Shown piece after piece: positions 8,650 to 17,460 of a stretch of 64,000 bases of DNA. The notes under the pieces were generated by a model. The model saw nothing but the letters and a program-made list of their open reading frames with translations, was not told where the DNA came from and did no database searches. Each line of letters opens with the position of its first letter. The stretch's first letter is position 1. A program made the translations under genes and the position numbers. This DNA comes from Chloroflexota bacterium (GTDB taxonomy: Bacteria > Chloroflexota > Dehalococcoidia > Lucifugimonadales > Lucifugimonadaceae), in contig JABIFF010000024.1 of NCBI GenBank assembly GCA_018650845.1, positions 62,001 to 126,000 of the forward strand, read 5' to 3'.

Positions 8650-9675
8650 ATGGTCTACATAGCCGAATATATTTGGATTGACGGCACCGAGCCGACCGCC
8701 AAGTTGCGATCAAAAGCACAGGTGCTTGCCGATGGTAAAGAGCCAGGAATCTGGGGATTCGACGGATCTTCAACGAACCAGGCAGCTGGTGACCAATCTG
8801 ACGTCGTGCTTAACCCGGTTCTCGTAGTAAACGACCCGATTCGCGGTGGTGCGAACAAGCTCGTTATGTGTGAGACATTGCTCACCGACATGACTCCGCA
8901 CCCATCCAACACTCGTGCAAAGGCTGCAGCTTCAGCTGAACAGTTCGGCGATATGGACACATGGTTTGGTCTTGAGCAGGAATACACCTTCTTCGAAGGC
9001 AACTCCCCTCTCGGCTGGCCAGACAACGGCTTCCCTGCACCTCAGGGCGGCTACTACTGTGGTGTTGGTTCCGACGAAATCTTCGGCCGTGAAGTTGTAA
9101 ACGCTCACCTCGAAGCTTGTATCGAAGCCGGACTCCACATTTCAGGTATCAACGCTGAAGTTATGCCAGGACAATGGGAATTCCAGATCGGCCCAGTAGC
9201 CGCACCACTAATCGGTGACGAAATGTGGCTCGCTCGATGGTTGCTCTACCGAATCGCAGAAGACTACCTCGGTCCTAAGGGCATGCCTATTTCAGCAACG
9301 CTCGATCCTAAGCCTGTTGCAGGTGACTGGAACGGCGCAGGTTGCCACACAAACTTCTCGACTATCGCTATGCGAGAGTCATTCGACGCTTGTGTTGCAG
9401 CTGCCGAAGCACTCGGTGCTCCCGGCAAGCCAGAACTCCACATTGCGAACTACGGCCCTGGCGTAGAGCTACGACTCACTGGTGCTCACGAGACCCAGCG
9501 ATTCGACGAATTCTCATTCGGCGTATCTGACCGTGGAGCTTCAATTCGAATTCCTTGGCAGGTTGAAAAGGCCGGCAAGGGTTACATCGAAGACCGACGA
9601 CCAAACGCCAACGTAGACCCATACGTTGTAGCGCAGTTGATCATCGACACCGTTTGCACAGCTGCTTCTAAGTAG
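8650..9675 (+). CDS. Glutamine synthetase, type II (eukaryote-like)
   Basis: The 341-residue length and motifs mark this as GSII, not the about 450-residue GSI. WGFDGSSTNQAAGDQSD near residue 37 is the GSII beta-grasp signature; GAGCHTNFST and MRE near residue 230 form the ATP-binding segment; SIRIPW and EDRRPNANVDPY near residue 300 complete the active site. It makes glutamine from glutamate, ammonia and ATP, the main ammonia-assimilating step. GAGGA nine bases ahead of ATG supports the start. Codons ending in T (GGT, GCT, GTT) are commoner than in neighbours, as expected for high expression. It is a single-gene unit with its own promoter and terminator. Confidence 0.93.
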   Translation: MVYIAEYIWIDGTEPTAKLRSKAQVLADGKEPGIWGFDGSSTNQAAGDQSDVVLNPVLVVNDPIRGGANKLVMCETLLTDMTPHPSNTRAKAAASAEQFGDMDTWFGLEQEYTFFEGNSPLGWPDNGFPAPQGGYYCGVGSDEIFGREVVNAHLEACIEAGLHISGINAEVMPGQWEFQIGPVAAPLIGDEMWLARWLLYRIAEDYLGPKGMPISATLDPKPVAGDWNGAGCHTNFSTIAMRESFDACVAAAEALGAPGKPELHIANYGPGVELRLTGAHETQRFDEFSFGVSDRGASIRIPWQVEKAGKGYIEDRRPNANVDPYVVAQLIIDTVCTAASK

Positions 9676-9703
9676 TTCCTGCGAACTCGCAAGAGATTAA
9701 TAG

Positions 9704-9736
9704 AAAAGGGGATGGCTTAGGCCATCCCCTTTTTTT
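9704..9736 (+). terminator. Rho-independent terminator of the glutamine synthetase gene
   Basis: AAAAGGGGATGGC and GCCATCCCCTTTT pair as a perfect 13-bp stem with a four-base loop, and the stem runs into seven T. This is a textbook intrinsic terminator 30 bp behind the stop codon. Confidence 0.93.
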
Positions 9737-9762
9737 GTTTGCACTCCAGAGACATTTTTCCT

Positions 9763-9798
9763 CGTCCCGACCGTAGCGATAGCGGAGCGGAGGGACCT
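9763..9798 (+). repeat. Dispersed 36-bp repeat, copy A
   Basis: A 36-bp unit with core CGATAGCGGAG. It matches copy B (22271-22306) at 30 of 36 positions without gaps, and inverted copy C (22389-22424) at 29 of 36. TCCC near the left end can pair with GGGA near the right end, and CCG with CGG inside. The unit is intergenic, between the glutamine synthetase terminator and a minus-strand gene. Confidence 0.7.
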
Positions 9799-9837
9799 TC
9801 GGTGGCGAGCGGTGCGGAGAATTGGATACTCCGCTGG

Positions 9838-10851
9838 TCAGCTGATCGACGACGGCATCTTCACACCAAGTCGCTCGCTAATCACTTCCATCGCCTGCCA
9901 CGCTGTATCGCCCAACGGAACAATGCCTTCGCTTCGAAGCTTTGCCATTCTTCTTTGGCTTCGCTCGCCCGGGTAATAAATCTCGTCTACTCCCGGCTTC
10001 TTCTTTCCGCTCTTAACGCGATCCAGCTCAACATCCATCGCTTCCGAAAATTCGTCTGCAGGTCGGAATTCACCGGGATTTAGCAACCAAATGAAGTGCC
10101 CCCAATCCGAACCGGCCAATACGTTTCCAAAGATGTCTGACATCAACGCAAGACCATAGCCACGTGCACCTGCCATCGGCAAAATCATGCTTGAGCCAAG
10201 TTCGTAATCCGTAGCATTCGTGAGTGGTGATCCATCAGCCTTCTCAACGAAGCCCGCAGGGATCGTCTCGCCGTTCGTGGCGGCTTCCCAAACTTTGGCA
10301 GCAGCAATCGAACTAGTCGCCATATCGAGAATGTACGGCGCATATTTTCCAGCCGGAGCTGCGTACGCAATTGGGTTAGTGCCGAACTTGCCTTGCAAGC
10401 CACCGGTTGGAGGAATTATCGGATGTCGAAAAGCGCTGCAAGCAAAAGCTATTAGACCTTCCTCGGCAGCACGCTGAACGTAAGGTGCAAGTGCAATCAC
10501 GTTGCCTGAATTTCTTACGCTTCCTCCCGCCATCCCAATAGTCTTGGCCTTCGCAATGCTCTTTTCCACGGCGATATTCATACCAACCACACCGCAACCG
10601 CCGTCACCTTCAATAATCGTGGCGATTGCTGAATCTTTGACTATTTCGGTATCGGGATCAGGCTTTATCGTCCCGTTCTGATGCCAATCAATAACCAGCT
10701 TGAAAAAGTACAACCCGTGATCAGGGCTACCTCGAAGTTCGCTATCGATAATAACTTCAGCGATCTGAGAAGCGTTTTCCGTGGAGGAGCCAACTTTTAC
10801 GAGCGCATCCTCCATAAATTTCATTGAGTCTGCGATGGTGATCTCGGGCAA
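9838..10851 (-). CDS. Ldh-family (malate/lactate/ureidoglycolate) dehydrogenase
   Basis: A 337-residue protein of the Ldh_2 family of NAD(P)-dependent 2-hydroxyacid dehydrogenases (malate, L-lactate, sulfolactate, ureidoglycolate), which lack a classical Rossmann fold. Family marks include GTNPIAYAAP, ILDMATS, GARGYGLALMSD and YYPGERS. The first catalytic His is present in DHGLYFF near residue 45. At the second site, where AllD-like relatives have a conserved His, this protein reads RNSGN, so Asn replaces it. Activity or specificity may therefore differ. It starts with TTG and is monocistronic. Substrate unknown. Confidence 0.82.
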   Translation of the reverse strand: MPEITIADSMKFMEDALVKVGSSTENASQIAEVIIDSELRGSPDHGLYFFKLVIDWHQNGTIKPDPDTEIVKDSAIATIIEGDGGCGVVGMNIAVEKSIAKAKTIGMAGGSVRNSGNVIALAPYVQRAAEEGLIAFACSAFRHPIIPPTGGLQGKFGTNPIAYAAPAGKYAPYILDMATSSIAAAKVWEAATNGETIPAGFVEKADGSPLTNATDYELGSSMILPMAGARGYGLALMSDIFGNVLAGSDWGHFIWLLNPGEFRPADEFSEAMDVELDRVKSGKKKPGVDEIYYPGERSQRRMAKLRSEGIVPLGDTAWQAMEVISERLGVKMPSSIS

Positions 10852-11033
10852 TCAATTTCTCTTTTGTACAAATTGTTCGGAAGCAAATTAGTCCGACACT
10901 GAATTTTTTCACAACGCCGACGAAAACACACCACCTATGCACGCGGGGATCAGATATCCTGCGCCCGTCTTCGTGGCGGGTATTCGCCACACACCCTCAC
11001 GCCCACGTTCGGTAACTGGCAATAATCTCTAAA

Positions 11034-12296
11034 ATTCGAAATATTCACTACGGCTGGATAGTCGTACTCGGCACCGCACTCATGCTGTTCGGTGGCGCCG
11101 GTTCACGCTTCTCGTTCGGAGTATTTCTAAAACCAGTCACTGAAGAATTCGACTGGAGCCGCGGCTCACTCGCTGGGGCACTCGCCATCGCCGGGTTAGC
11201 CACCGGAGCACTACGCCCGGTAGCAGGCCTACTCGCCGATAAATATGATCCCAAGATCATCGCCTCAATCGGAGTGCTAATCGGCGGGTTGGCGCTCTTC
11301 GCAATGTCGCAGGTGCAAGAACTCTGGCAGGTCTATGTAACGTTCATCGTCATGGGAGTCGGCTTCACCATCGCATCGCCCGGAGCCGTGGCGAAAATCA
11401 TCGGAGCGTGGTTCACCAAACGACGTGGACTCGCAATGTCGATCGCCGGAACCGGCTCGGCTGCCGGTGAAACTGCACTCGTACCAACTGCAGCGATAGC
11501 AGTCGCCTACATCGGTTGGCGAGAGGGTTACATGATCCTCGGTGCGATCCTGATCGTGCTGATACTGCCGCTCGTATTTTTCCTAATAAAAAGCAGACCC
11601 TCCCCAGGCCAGCACGCCGATGGATACATTGAGGGCGAAGACTCTGACGAAGTAGATTTCAGCAAAGGTTCTGCCGATCCCAACGTTGGAATGTCACTAG
11701 GGCAGGCGTGCCGAACCGGACTCTTCTGGCGACTCACGATTGGCTTCTTCATATGAGGCTACACAATGGGCTTCGTGAATGCCCACTTCGTCGCTTACAC
11801 GACTGACTTTGGCGCAACAGCTGTGCAAGGTGCGGGCGCGCTTGCGACCGTTGGAATAGCCGGACTCGCCGGTGGTTTGAGCTTCGGGTATCTCGCCGAT
11901 AGGTTCGGACGTCGACCTTTCTTAGCTCTCTCGTACGGCATGAGGGCAGTCGGCTACGCAGTTCTTCTGATGGCAACCAGCCTGCCGCTAGCGATTCTCG
12001 GAGTCGTAATTATTGGAAGCTCGTGGACTTCCGTGATTTCACTTACAGGCACGGTAACTTCGGACGAATTTGGGCTTCGTCGACTTGGCACGATCTACGG
12101 CACCATGTTCATGGTCATGCCGTTCGGAGCATCGAGCGCAGTGTGGCTCGCTGGCAAAATCTACGACACCAATGGCAACTACGATCTCGCCATGTGGATC
12201 AGCCTCGGCATGGCACTAATAGCCGCAACCGCCATAGCAATGCCAAGCACCGGCATCTCAAACAAGCTCTGGCCTAAAACGGCAACGGTTGAGTAA
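11034..12296 (+). pseudogene. MFS transporter gene with in-frame TGA and no standard start codon
   Basis: One continuous frame encodes a 12-helix major facilitator of the monocarboxylate/oxalate-antiporter type, from IRNIHYGWIVVLGTALM at the N terminus (about base 11034) to 12296. Two defects are visible. A TGA at 11754-11756 interrupts the frame in GFFI-stop-GYTMGFVNAHF, where relatives usually have Cys (FFxCGxT), so one base change explains it. At the N terminus there is no ATG, GTG or TTG between the upstream stop (11013) and the conserved HYGW; ATT 11034 or CTG 11016 would be needed. Translation from ATG 11082 would lose most of the first helix. The rest is well conserved, so decay is recent, or the bases are wrong. 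Selenocysteine at the TGA is a remote alternative. Confidence 0.7.
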
Positions 12297-12301
12297 TTGA
12301 T

Positions 12302-12613
12302 CTAGAAAATCAACAAGGCTGAAACGAATCCGATGGCTATCAAGCCAACTATGGACAGCGCCCAACCGACAACTCGTGTCGCCAAAATATTGTTTGGCGA
12401 AAATTCAGGATAGTAGGAGGTCTTGTACGAACCTATTCCTAAAAAACTAGTCTTATCATCATTCGGCGGAATTGGAGAATGCTTGTTCCCTCGACGGATG
12501 TTTCCTGACCATTGCAAGAATCGAAATGGATATTTTGCGGTCAGACTTCCTACAACGATGAACACCAGGCCGATCATCAGTCCAACGACTCTTCCAGTTG
12601 TCTGCTCATCCAT
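12302..12613 (-). CDS. Small two-helix membrane protein, unknown
   Basis: I do not recognise this 103-residue protein. It begins MDEQTTGRVVGLM at ATG 12613, preceded by GAGGAAG; the frame is open 29 codons farther upstream but without a better site. It has two predicted membrane helices, one near residues 9-25 (GLMIGLVFIVVGSL) and one at the C terminus (VVGWALSIVGLIAIGFVSALLIF), with a polar loop of about 50 residues between. It follows the methyltransferase-family gene on the same strand by 56 bp and may be co-transcribed with it. Confidence 0.55.
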   Translation of the reverse strand: MDEQTTGRVVGLMIGLVFIVVGSLTAKYPFRFLQWSGNIRRGNKHSPIPPNDDKTSFLGIGSYKTSYYPEFSPNNILATRVVGWALSIVGLIAIGFVSALLIF

Positions 12614-12669
12614 TTTCTTCCTCGTAACTCCACATGCTCCAAGTGCAAATATGCGCAACCTCACAACCG

Positions 12670-13182
12670 CTACAACCAACGCCCCGTGCGATTCTCCCAC
12701 TTCGTGTAAATCTCACCGAACTCACGTTCGAGGTACGCCTCTTCACGTCGAATAACCAACGCCGTGAGAAAAGCTACGCCGAAGAACACAGCTATCAACA
12801 TCGCCATTGCGTTCAGTGCAATCGCCATCCCAGCAGCGATCAACAGAAACCCAGAGTAAATAGGGTTTCGAGTGCGCTTGAATGGGCCAGTAGTCACAAG
12901 CGTTTCGGTCGGAACTCCCGGCTCAGGGTGCTCATCGTGAGCCGCCAAAGTCTTCCACGCCCAGTAAATCACCAACACACCAATAACGGCAAGAATCACG
13001 CCGATAACAACTCCGGTAGTTCCGCCAATTATCTCCATACGCCAGATAAACATATGGAACAGTAGACCGATAAATACCGGAACGAAAAATATCACCGGAG
13101 GCAACGCTGGCAACTTCAGCTCAGCCTTTCCCCAAGCGCGATCCTCTGAGCCGTTGTTATCGCCGTTTCCGTTAGCTGCCAA
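12670..13182 (-). CDS. Isoprenylcysteine/phospholipid methyltransferase-family membrane protein
   Basis: A 170-residue membrane protein with about four helices and a conserved C-terminal half: LVTTGPFKRTRNPIYSGFLL near residue 100 and RREEAYLEREFGEIYTKWENR at the end. These match the ICMT/PEMT-like family, where the RNP-Y segment and the Glu-rich tail bind S-adenosylmethionine at the membrane surface. The bacterial substrates are mostly unknown. It starts with TTG 13182 behind AGGA. It lies just downstream of an FAD oxidoreductase gene on the same strand and upstream of a small membrane protein. Confidence 0.78.
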   Translation of the reverse strand: MAANGNGDNNGSEDRAWGKAELKLPALPPVIFFVPVFIGLLFHMFIWRMEIIGGTTGVVIGVILAVIGVLVIYWAWKTLAAHDEHPEPGVPTETLVTTGPFKRTRNPIYSGFLLIAAGMAIALNAMAMLIAVFFGVAFLTALVIRREEAYLEREFGEIYTKWENRTGRWL

Positions 13183-13211
13183 CCGTCATTCCTCTCACGA
13201 ATAATTTTCGA

Positions 13212-14546
13212 CTATAGACCCTGCATTGCAGAAGCGGGATCAAGTATTACATCTGCCGCAGTCAATCGATCCTGTAGCTCACTGATCGACACGCCACGAC
13301 TATCCGCCCCACTGGCCGACGCCATCGCCGCTGCGACGCCCGCAGCTTGCCCCATGCCCATCGAATTGGCAGTGACTCGGCTCGATGCCAAAGCCTCGGA
13401 AGTAGCTGAGTGGCAACGCCCCGCGACCCAAAGATTTTCTACTCCCTGAGGAAGCAGTGTTCGATAGGAAATGTCGTAAGGGGGCACTACAGGCTGATCG
13501 TGATACCCAGCAGCGTCTTCAGGGTGTCGATCTATTCGCCATGCACCCAAAACAACCACATCGTCCTGACGTTTCGCAGTTCGAATGTCGTCCCCAGTCA
13601 GCATGTAGTCACCAACGATTCTTCTCGACTCACGCGAACCTGCAGTCGGACCACTTGTGAAGAAATAAGCGTCTTTGAACTCAGGCAATGCCTCTTTCCA
13701 GAGCTCGAACATCGTCCATGCGTCACGCCGACCCTGAATTTCGGCATTGGTCCAGTCGTTAGGGTTCGTTGCGTTACCGGGTGTGCGAATCACGTTGAAA
13801 TAAATATCTCTACCCGAGAAAGTCGCTGGCCACGGACCGCCATAGAGACCGATCTTGCCCGCAGCCCGAGCCTTCTCTAAAACAGCCGCACATTTGCGAC
13901 GCAGCTCGAATGTGAGTTCAACAAACCCTATTCGAAAGTGAAGACTCATCGGCTGCAGCGACTCTGCAACCTCATACGGCGCACCCGCCCAAGCCGCGAC
14001 GTCGGCATCACCAGTGGCATCGATAACGTTCTTCGGCTTGATCGCTACCAGACCGTCTTTGTTGCTCGCAATCACAGTGTCGACCCGCGACCCGTCCATG
14101 ATTACGTCGGAGACTTGCGTATGAAAAAGTGGCGTCACACCCGACTCAATCAACACATCGTCCGAAGCCTTTTTAAAAAGTTCGGGATCGGTGCGAGGAA
14201 TCACACGGTCGGGGTGCTTTTCGACTTCAGTGAAATCACCGTTCACGTTGTAAACAAGATTCGGAGCCTGTCCCGGCTCAACAACGCCCATGCGTTCGAG
14301 CATCTCAAACACCAGTCCGCCAACTACCGGCTTACCAGTCTCTTCGTAAACAAACCCGTCGAATGCCGACCCGATGATGTTCGTAAAGAACCCACCAGCA
14401 AATCCCATCCGATCCACAGCCATCACCGAAGCGCCATTGCGAGCAGCCCCCACAGCCGCACCAATACCAGCCAACCCCGTACCGCAAACCAGAACATCCG
14501 GTTCAGCAACTACGGGAAGAGATTTTGTGTATTGGACCACAGACAT
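13212..14546 (-). CDS. FAD-dependent oxidoreductase (FAD_oxidored family)
   Basis: A 444-residue flavoprotein. The N-terminal dinucleotide fold is clear: DVLVCGTGLAGIGAAVGAARNG near residue 18, followed by the acidic VDR end and GGFFTNIIG. A second conserved segment, NVIDATGDADVAAWAGAP, lies near residue 170, and the FAD-closing segment LWVAGRCHSATSEALASSRV near 385. Members of this family oxidise diverse, often unknown, carbon substrates; such proteins are often numerous in degraders of recalcitrant organic matter. No signal peptide. The substrate cannot be read from sequence or neighbours. Confidence 0.82.
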   Translation of the reverse strand: MSVVQYTKSLPVVAEPDVLVCGTGLAGIGAAVGAARNGASVMAVDRMGFAGGFFTNIIGSAFDGFVYEETGKPVVGGLVFEMLERMGVVEPGQAPNLVYNVNGDFTEVEKHPDRVIPRTDPELFKKASDDVLIESGVTPLFHTQVSDVIMDGSRVDTVIASNKDGLVAIKPKNVIDATGDADVAAWAGAPYEVAESLQPMSLHFRIGFVELTFELRRKCAAVLEKARAAGKIGLYGGPWPATFSGRDIYFNVIRTPGNATNPNDWTNAEIQGRRDAWTMFELWKEALPEFKDAYFFTSGPTAGSRESRRIVGDYMLTGDDIRTAKRQDDVVVLGAWRIDRHPEDAAGYHDQPVVPPYDISYRTLLPQGVENLWVAGRCHSATSEALASSRVTANSMGMGQAAGVAAAMASASGADSRGVSISELQDRLTAADVILDPASAMQGL

Positions 14547-14572
14547 TTTCGTTCAATCGCCTAAAACTAAGC

Positions 14573-14593
14573 CCCTCTCCCAGTGGGAGAGGG
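14573..14593. repeat. Perfect 9-bp hairpin within a CCCTCTCCC/GGGAGAGGG repeat
   Basis: CCCTCTCCC, loop AGT, GGGAGAGGG is a perfect hairpin followed by TTGGGGTGAGGGTG. The whole unit (14571-14607) resembles short intergenic repeats dispersed in many bacterial genomes. It sits upstream of the FAD oxidoreductase gene. Confidence 0.6.
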
Positions 14594-14644
14594 TTGGGGT
14601 GAGGGTGATATCGCCAACCCAGTCACTAACAACTCACAAGCAAC

Positions 14645-14778
14645 ATTGTCATCCTGAACTTGATTCAGAATCGGTATCCAAAACGAAACAACACCCGATT
14701 CCTCGAGCATCAACCTCGCCTGACGAGTTAGACATCAACATTTTGTCAGCGATTCTGAATCAAGTTCAGAATGACAAT
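14645..14778. repeat. 134-bp element with 29-bp terminal inverted repeats
   Basis: The arms 14645-14673 and 14750-14778 are reverse complements with a single mismatch, and enclose 76 bp without a good reading frame. The arm core CTGAACTTGATTCAGAATC resembles intergenic repeats scattered in many bacteria. It could be a miniature transposable element or a mobile structured repeat; no transposase or clear target duplication is seen. Confidence 0.6.
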
Positions 14779-14808
14779 ATTGAAAGCCTGCTCCCCGAGG
14801 AGAAGGAA

Positions 14809-17379
14809 CTAACTCGTCAAACTATCGCTAAACGAACCGCTCTCACGCTCACGCAATGCAACGTTCACACGAAGCTTCTCTAGCGTCTGCTGAAGCGTTA
14901 GCTGACCCTGTGGAACCTCGTGATCGTCAAAGAACGCAATCACATCAGCAGCCTGTTCCGGCTTGCTCAATGAAGTCACACCAGAGAGCATTCGAACGAT
15001 CGAGTTAGAAGGGAAGTCCTTGTTGATCTTGTCCCAGTTCGACTTCACAAACTCCCACGCACGGTAGCCCTGTTCCTTGTTTCGCATGCAAACAGCAAGC
15101 AGGTACGGAGCATCCTGAGTTCGAACGGTTCCATCCAAACTCATCGCCAAAGTTCGATCCATCTCAGCCTCGCCCGAGAACGCCGAAAGTGCCGACTGAT
15201 AGCGTCGTTCTTCCTGAGGAGTCGTTGGGTTGTGGTACTTGTCCAAGAAGACTTCGTACTGAGCAGAATCGCCCTTCGAAGCAACAACACCAGTAGCGGC
15301 AGCAGCGACGTTCGGCTCAACTGAACCAGCGTCGACCAAGTAAGAATCGTGCAAATCGCCAGCATTCTTGATCGCAAGATCGTCGTCACCGACGTTTGCC
15401 AGCAACCGGATGAATAGGCCACGTAGTTCGAGATCACGTGACGAATCGCTATCGGAAGGCTCCCAACCGAGTCGGTCGAGTGCAGGCTGAGCCAAATCAC
15501 GAATCGCAGCCTTGTACTGCAGCTTCGCTTCGCCTTCGACCAGCTTGTCGAGTCCAGCTAAGCAGCCCGAAAGAACTGTCCAAACGTCGAGATCAGTCTC
15601 AGATTGGAAGCTTCGTGCGAAGTCCAAGAAGTCGGTTGCAGATGTACGACCCGCCATTACCGACGACCAAGTGTCGTCAACAAGTCCGTACCGTTCAATC
15701 GGTGAAAGATTTTCGAACATGGTGCTCGAAAGCGACTTCAGCATGTCGGCTGAATAGCGGGCTCGGAAGAATCCGCTTCCGCCTGCGTTGTCAGTCGCCC
15801 AATCAGCAGGAGAATCTAGTTTTATCTCTGCCGACTTCTCTTCGAGGAGGTATCGAACTTCCTCAACACCTGATGAAGTTCCTACTTTCAAAACGACTGG
15901 AACTGACCAGATCGTCGTGTCGGCAACTTCGCCCTCGGTGTACAAGAATCGATCCTGCGAAAGCGAAATGGTCGAGCCGTCTTCTGAAATCGAAGCGCTT
16001 ACCAGTGGGTAGCCCTTCTGGAATATCCACGAATCCATGATTCGACGTGCCGGCTGCTGAGTTACGTGCTCAATCGCGTCCCACAGGTCGTTGGTTTCGG
16101 TGTTTCCGTACTTGTGCTTGTTCAGGTAGTACGAAATTCCGTCTTTAAATTCTTCTTCGCCCAAGTACTGCTCAAGCATTCGAAGAACCGATCCACCCTT
16201 TTCGTAGGTGAGCAGATCGAACATGCCCTCGGCATCGACAGGTGAGTTCACTTCGATTTCAATAGGACGTGTGTTTGCGAGTGAGTCGACGTCGAACGCC
16301 ATTGAACGTTCGAGACTGAACTGGTTCCAGCGTCCCCAGTCAGCATTAAAATTGTCGGAACACATTGTTGCCATGAACGTTGCGAAAGCCTCGTTCAGCC
16401 AAATACCGTTCCACCACTCCATCGTCACGAGGTCACCAAACCACATGTGTGCGATTTCGTGAGCGATAACGTCGGCCACACGAAGCAGTTCAGGCTCGGT
16501 CGAACGTGACTTATCGACGAGAAGCAGAACTTCTCGGTAGGTAATACAGCCAAGGTTTTCCATTGCGCCAAACGCAAAGTCAGGCACAGCAACCATGTCG
16601 AGCTTCTGACCCGGGTACGGAATTCCGTAGTACTTCGAGAAGAACTTCAGCGCAAATGCACCAGCTTCTAGCGAGTAGTCGGTGAGGTGGCCTTTGCCGA
16701 TTGGGTGGACGATTCGCAGCGGAACGCCGTCGACGTCAACAGGTTCGGTAGCCTCGAATGGGCCAACGATGAATGCGACCAAATAGGTCGACATAACCAT
16801 TGTGTCTTCGAACAGAATCGACTTGCGACCGTCGCCAAGATCGGTAGTAGAAATATCAGGACCGTTCGATACAGCGAACTGATCTTCGGGAACCACAAGT
16901 GTCACACCGTACGATGCCTTGAACGCAGGTTCGTCGAAACATGGGAATGCTCGGCGAGCGTGTGTGCTTTCGAACTGAGTCGTAGCAATTGTGTGCTCGA
17001 CACCATCGTCGTCAGTGAACACTGAACGGTAGAAACCGTGAAGTTGGTCGTTGAGGATCCCTGTGAATTCAGCAACGATTGTGTACGGACCCGACTTCAG
17101 CTCCGAGTCGAAACTCAGTGTCGCCCGTTCCATTTTTTCGTCGTGCTCAACGCCAGAAGCAGTTGTCTCGCCACCGATTGCGTCTCGTACCATCGCAGAT
17201 GAAATCTGAAGATCGGCGGAGTTGATCTGAATGTTGTCGGTAGCCTGACCAACTTCTACTTCGATCTCGACGCTACCTGAAAAGGTGGCTTCGTCGAGGT
17301 TCGGCTCAAGAGATATTCGGTAGTGCGAAGGCACAACGAACGAGGGTAGGCGATGCGGATTGGTCGAGGCGTCTGGCAA
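14809..17379 (-). CDS. pepN: M1-family zinc aminopeptidase (PepN-like)
   Basis: An 856-residue M1 metallopeptidase, the usual length for PepN and puromycin-sensitive aminopeptidase. It shows the exopeptidase motif GAMENLG (about residues 270-276) and the zinc site HEIAHMWFGD with a second Glu in WLNEAFATF (about 307-330). The N-terminal beta domain, catalytic domain and long helical ERAP1-like C-terminal domain (about 530-850) are present in order. It trims N-terminal residues from peptides, probably in the cytoplasm since no signal peptide is seen. It starts with TTG 17379 behind GGAG. An ATCTCCGGAGAT palindrome lies 25 bp upstream. Confidence 0.92.
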   Translation of the reverse strand: MPDASTNPHRLPSFVVPSHYRISLEPNLDEATFSGSVEIEVEVGQATDNIQINSADLQISSAMVRDAIGGETTASGVEHDEKMERATLSFDSELKSGPYTIVAEFTGILNDQLHGFYRSVFTDDDGVEHTIATTQFESTHARRAFPCFDEPAFKASYGVTLVVPEDQFAVSNGPDISTTDLGDGRKSILFEDTMVMSTYLVAFIVGPFEATEPVDVDGVPLRIVHPIGKGHLTDYSLEAGAFALKFFSKYYGIPYPGQKLDMVAVPDFAFGAMENLGCITYREVLLLVDKSRSTEPELLRVADVIAHEIAHMWFGDLVTMEWWNGIWLNEAFATFMATMCSDNFNADWGRWNQFSLERSMAFDVDSLANTRPIEIEVNSPVDAEGMFDLLTYEKGGSVLRMLEQYLGEEEFKDGISYYLNKHKYGNTETNDLWDAIEHVTQQPARRIMDSWIFQKGYPLVSASISEDGSTISLSQDRFLYTEGEVADTTIWSVPVVLKVGTSSGVEEVRYLLEEKSAEIKLDSPADWATDNAGGSGFFRARYSADMLKSLSSTMFENLSPIERYGLVDDTWSSVMAGRTSATDFLDFARSFQSETDLDVWTVLSGCLAGLDKLVEGEAKLQYKAAIRDLAQPALDRLGWEPSDSDSSRDLELRGLFIRLLANVGDDDLAIKNAGDLHDSYLVDAGSVEPNVAAAATGVVASKGDSAQYEVFLDKYHNPTTPQEERRYQSALSAFSGEAEMDRTLAMSLDGTVRTQDAPYLLAVCMRNKEQGYRAWEFVKSNWDKINKDFPSNSIVRMLSGVTSLSKPEQAADVIAFFDDHEVPQGQLTLQQTLEKLRVNVALRERESGSFSDSLTS

Positions 17380-17403
17380 GATTCACTCCAGTTGAAAAAA
17401 CGT

Positions 17404-17415
17404 ATCTCCGGAGAT
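17404..17415. promoter_or_regulatory. 12-bp perfect palindrome upstream of the aminopeptidase gene
   Basis: ATCTCCGGAGAT lies between the aminopeptidase start (17379) and the stop of the 3-hydroxyacyl-CoA dehydrogenase gene (17461), both on the minus strand. It may be a regulator site or a small leader hairpin. There is no independent support for either. Confidence 0.25.
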
Positions 17416-17460
17416 TACCGCGCTATGTACCCGCGCGCTACTAGTCGCGAGTAGCCAAAA

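Noticed and set aside
11754..11785. Selenocysteine codon with SECIS in the MFS gene
   Set aside because: Stem of only five pairs, the loop does not begin with G, the gene also lacks a standard start, and MFS selenoproteins are not known to me. Kept only as a test to exclude.
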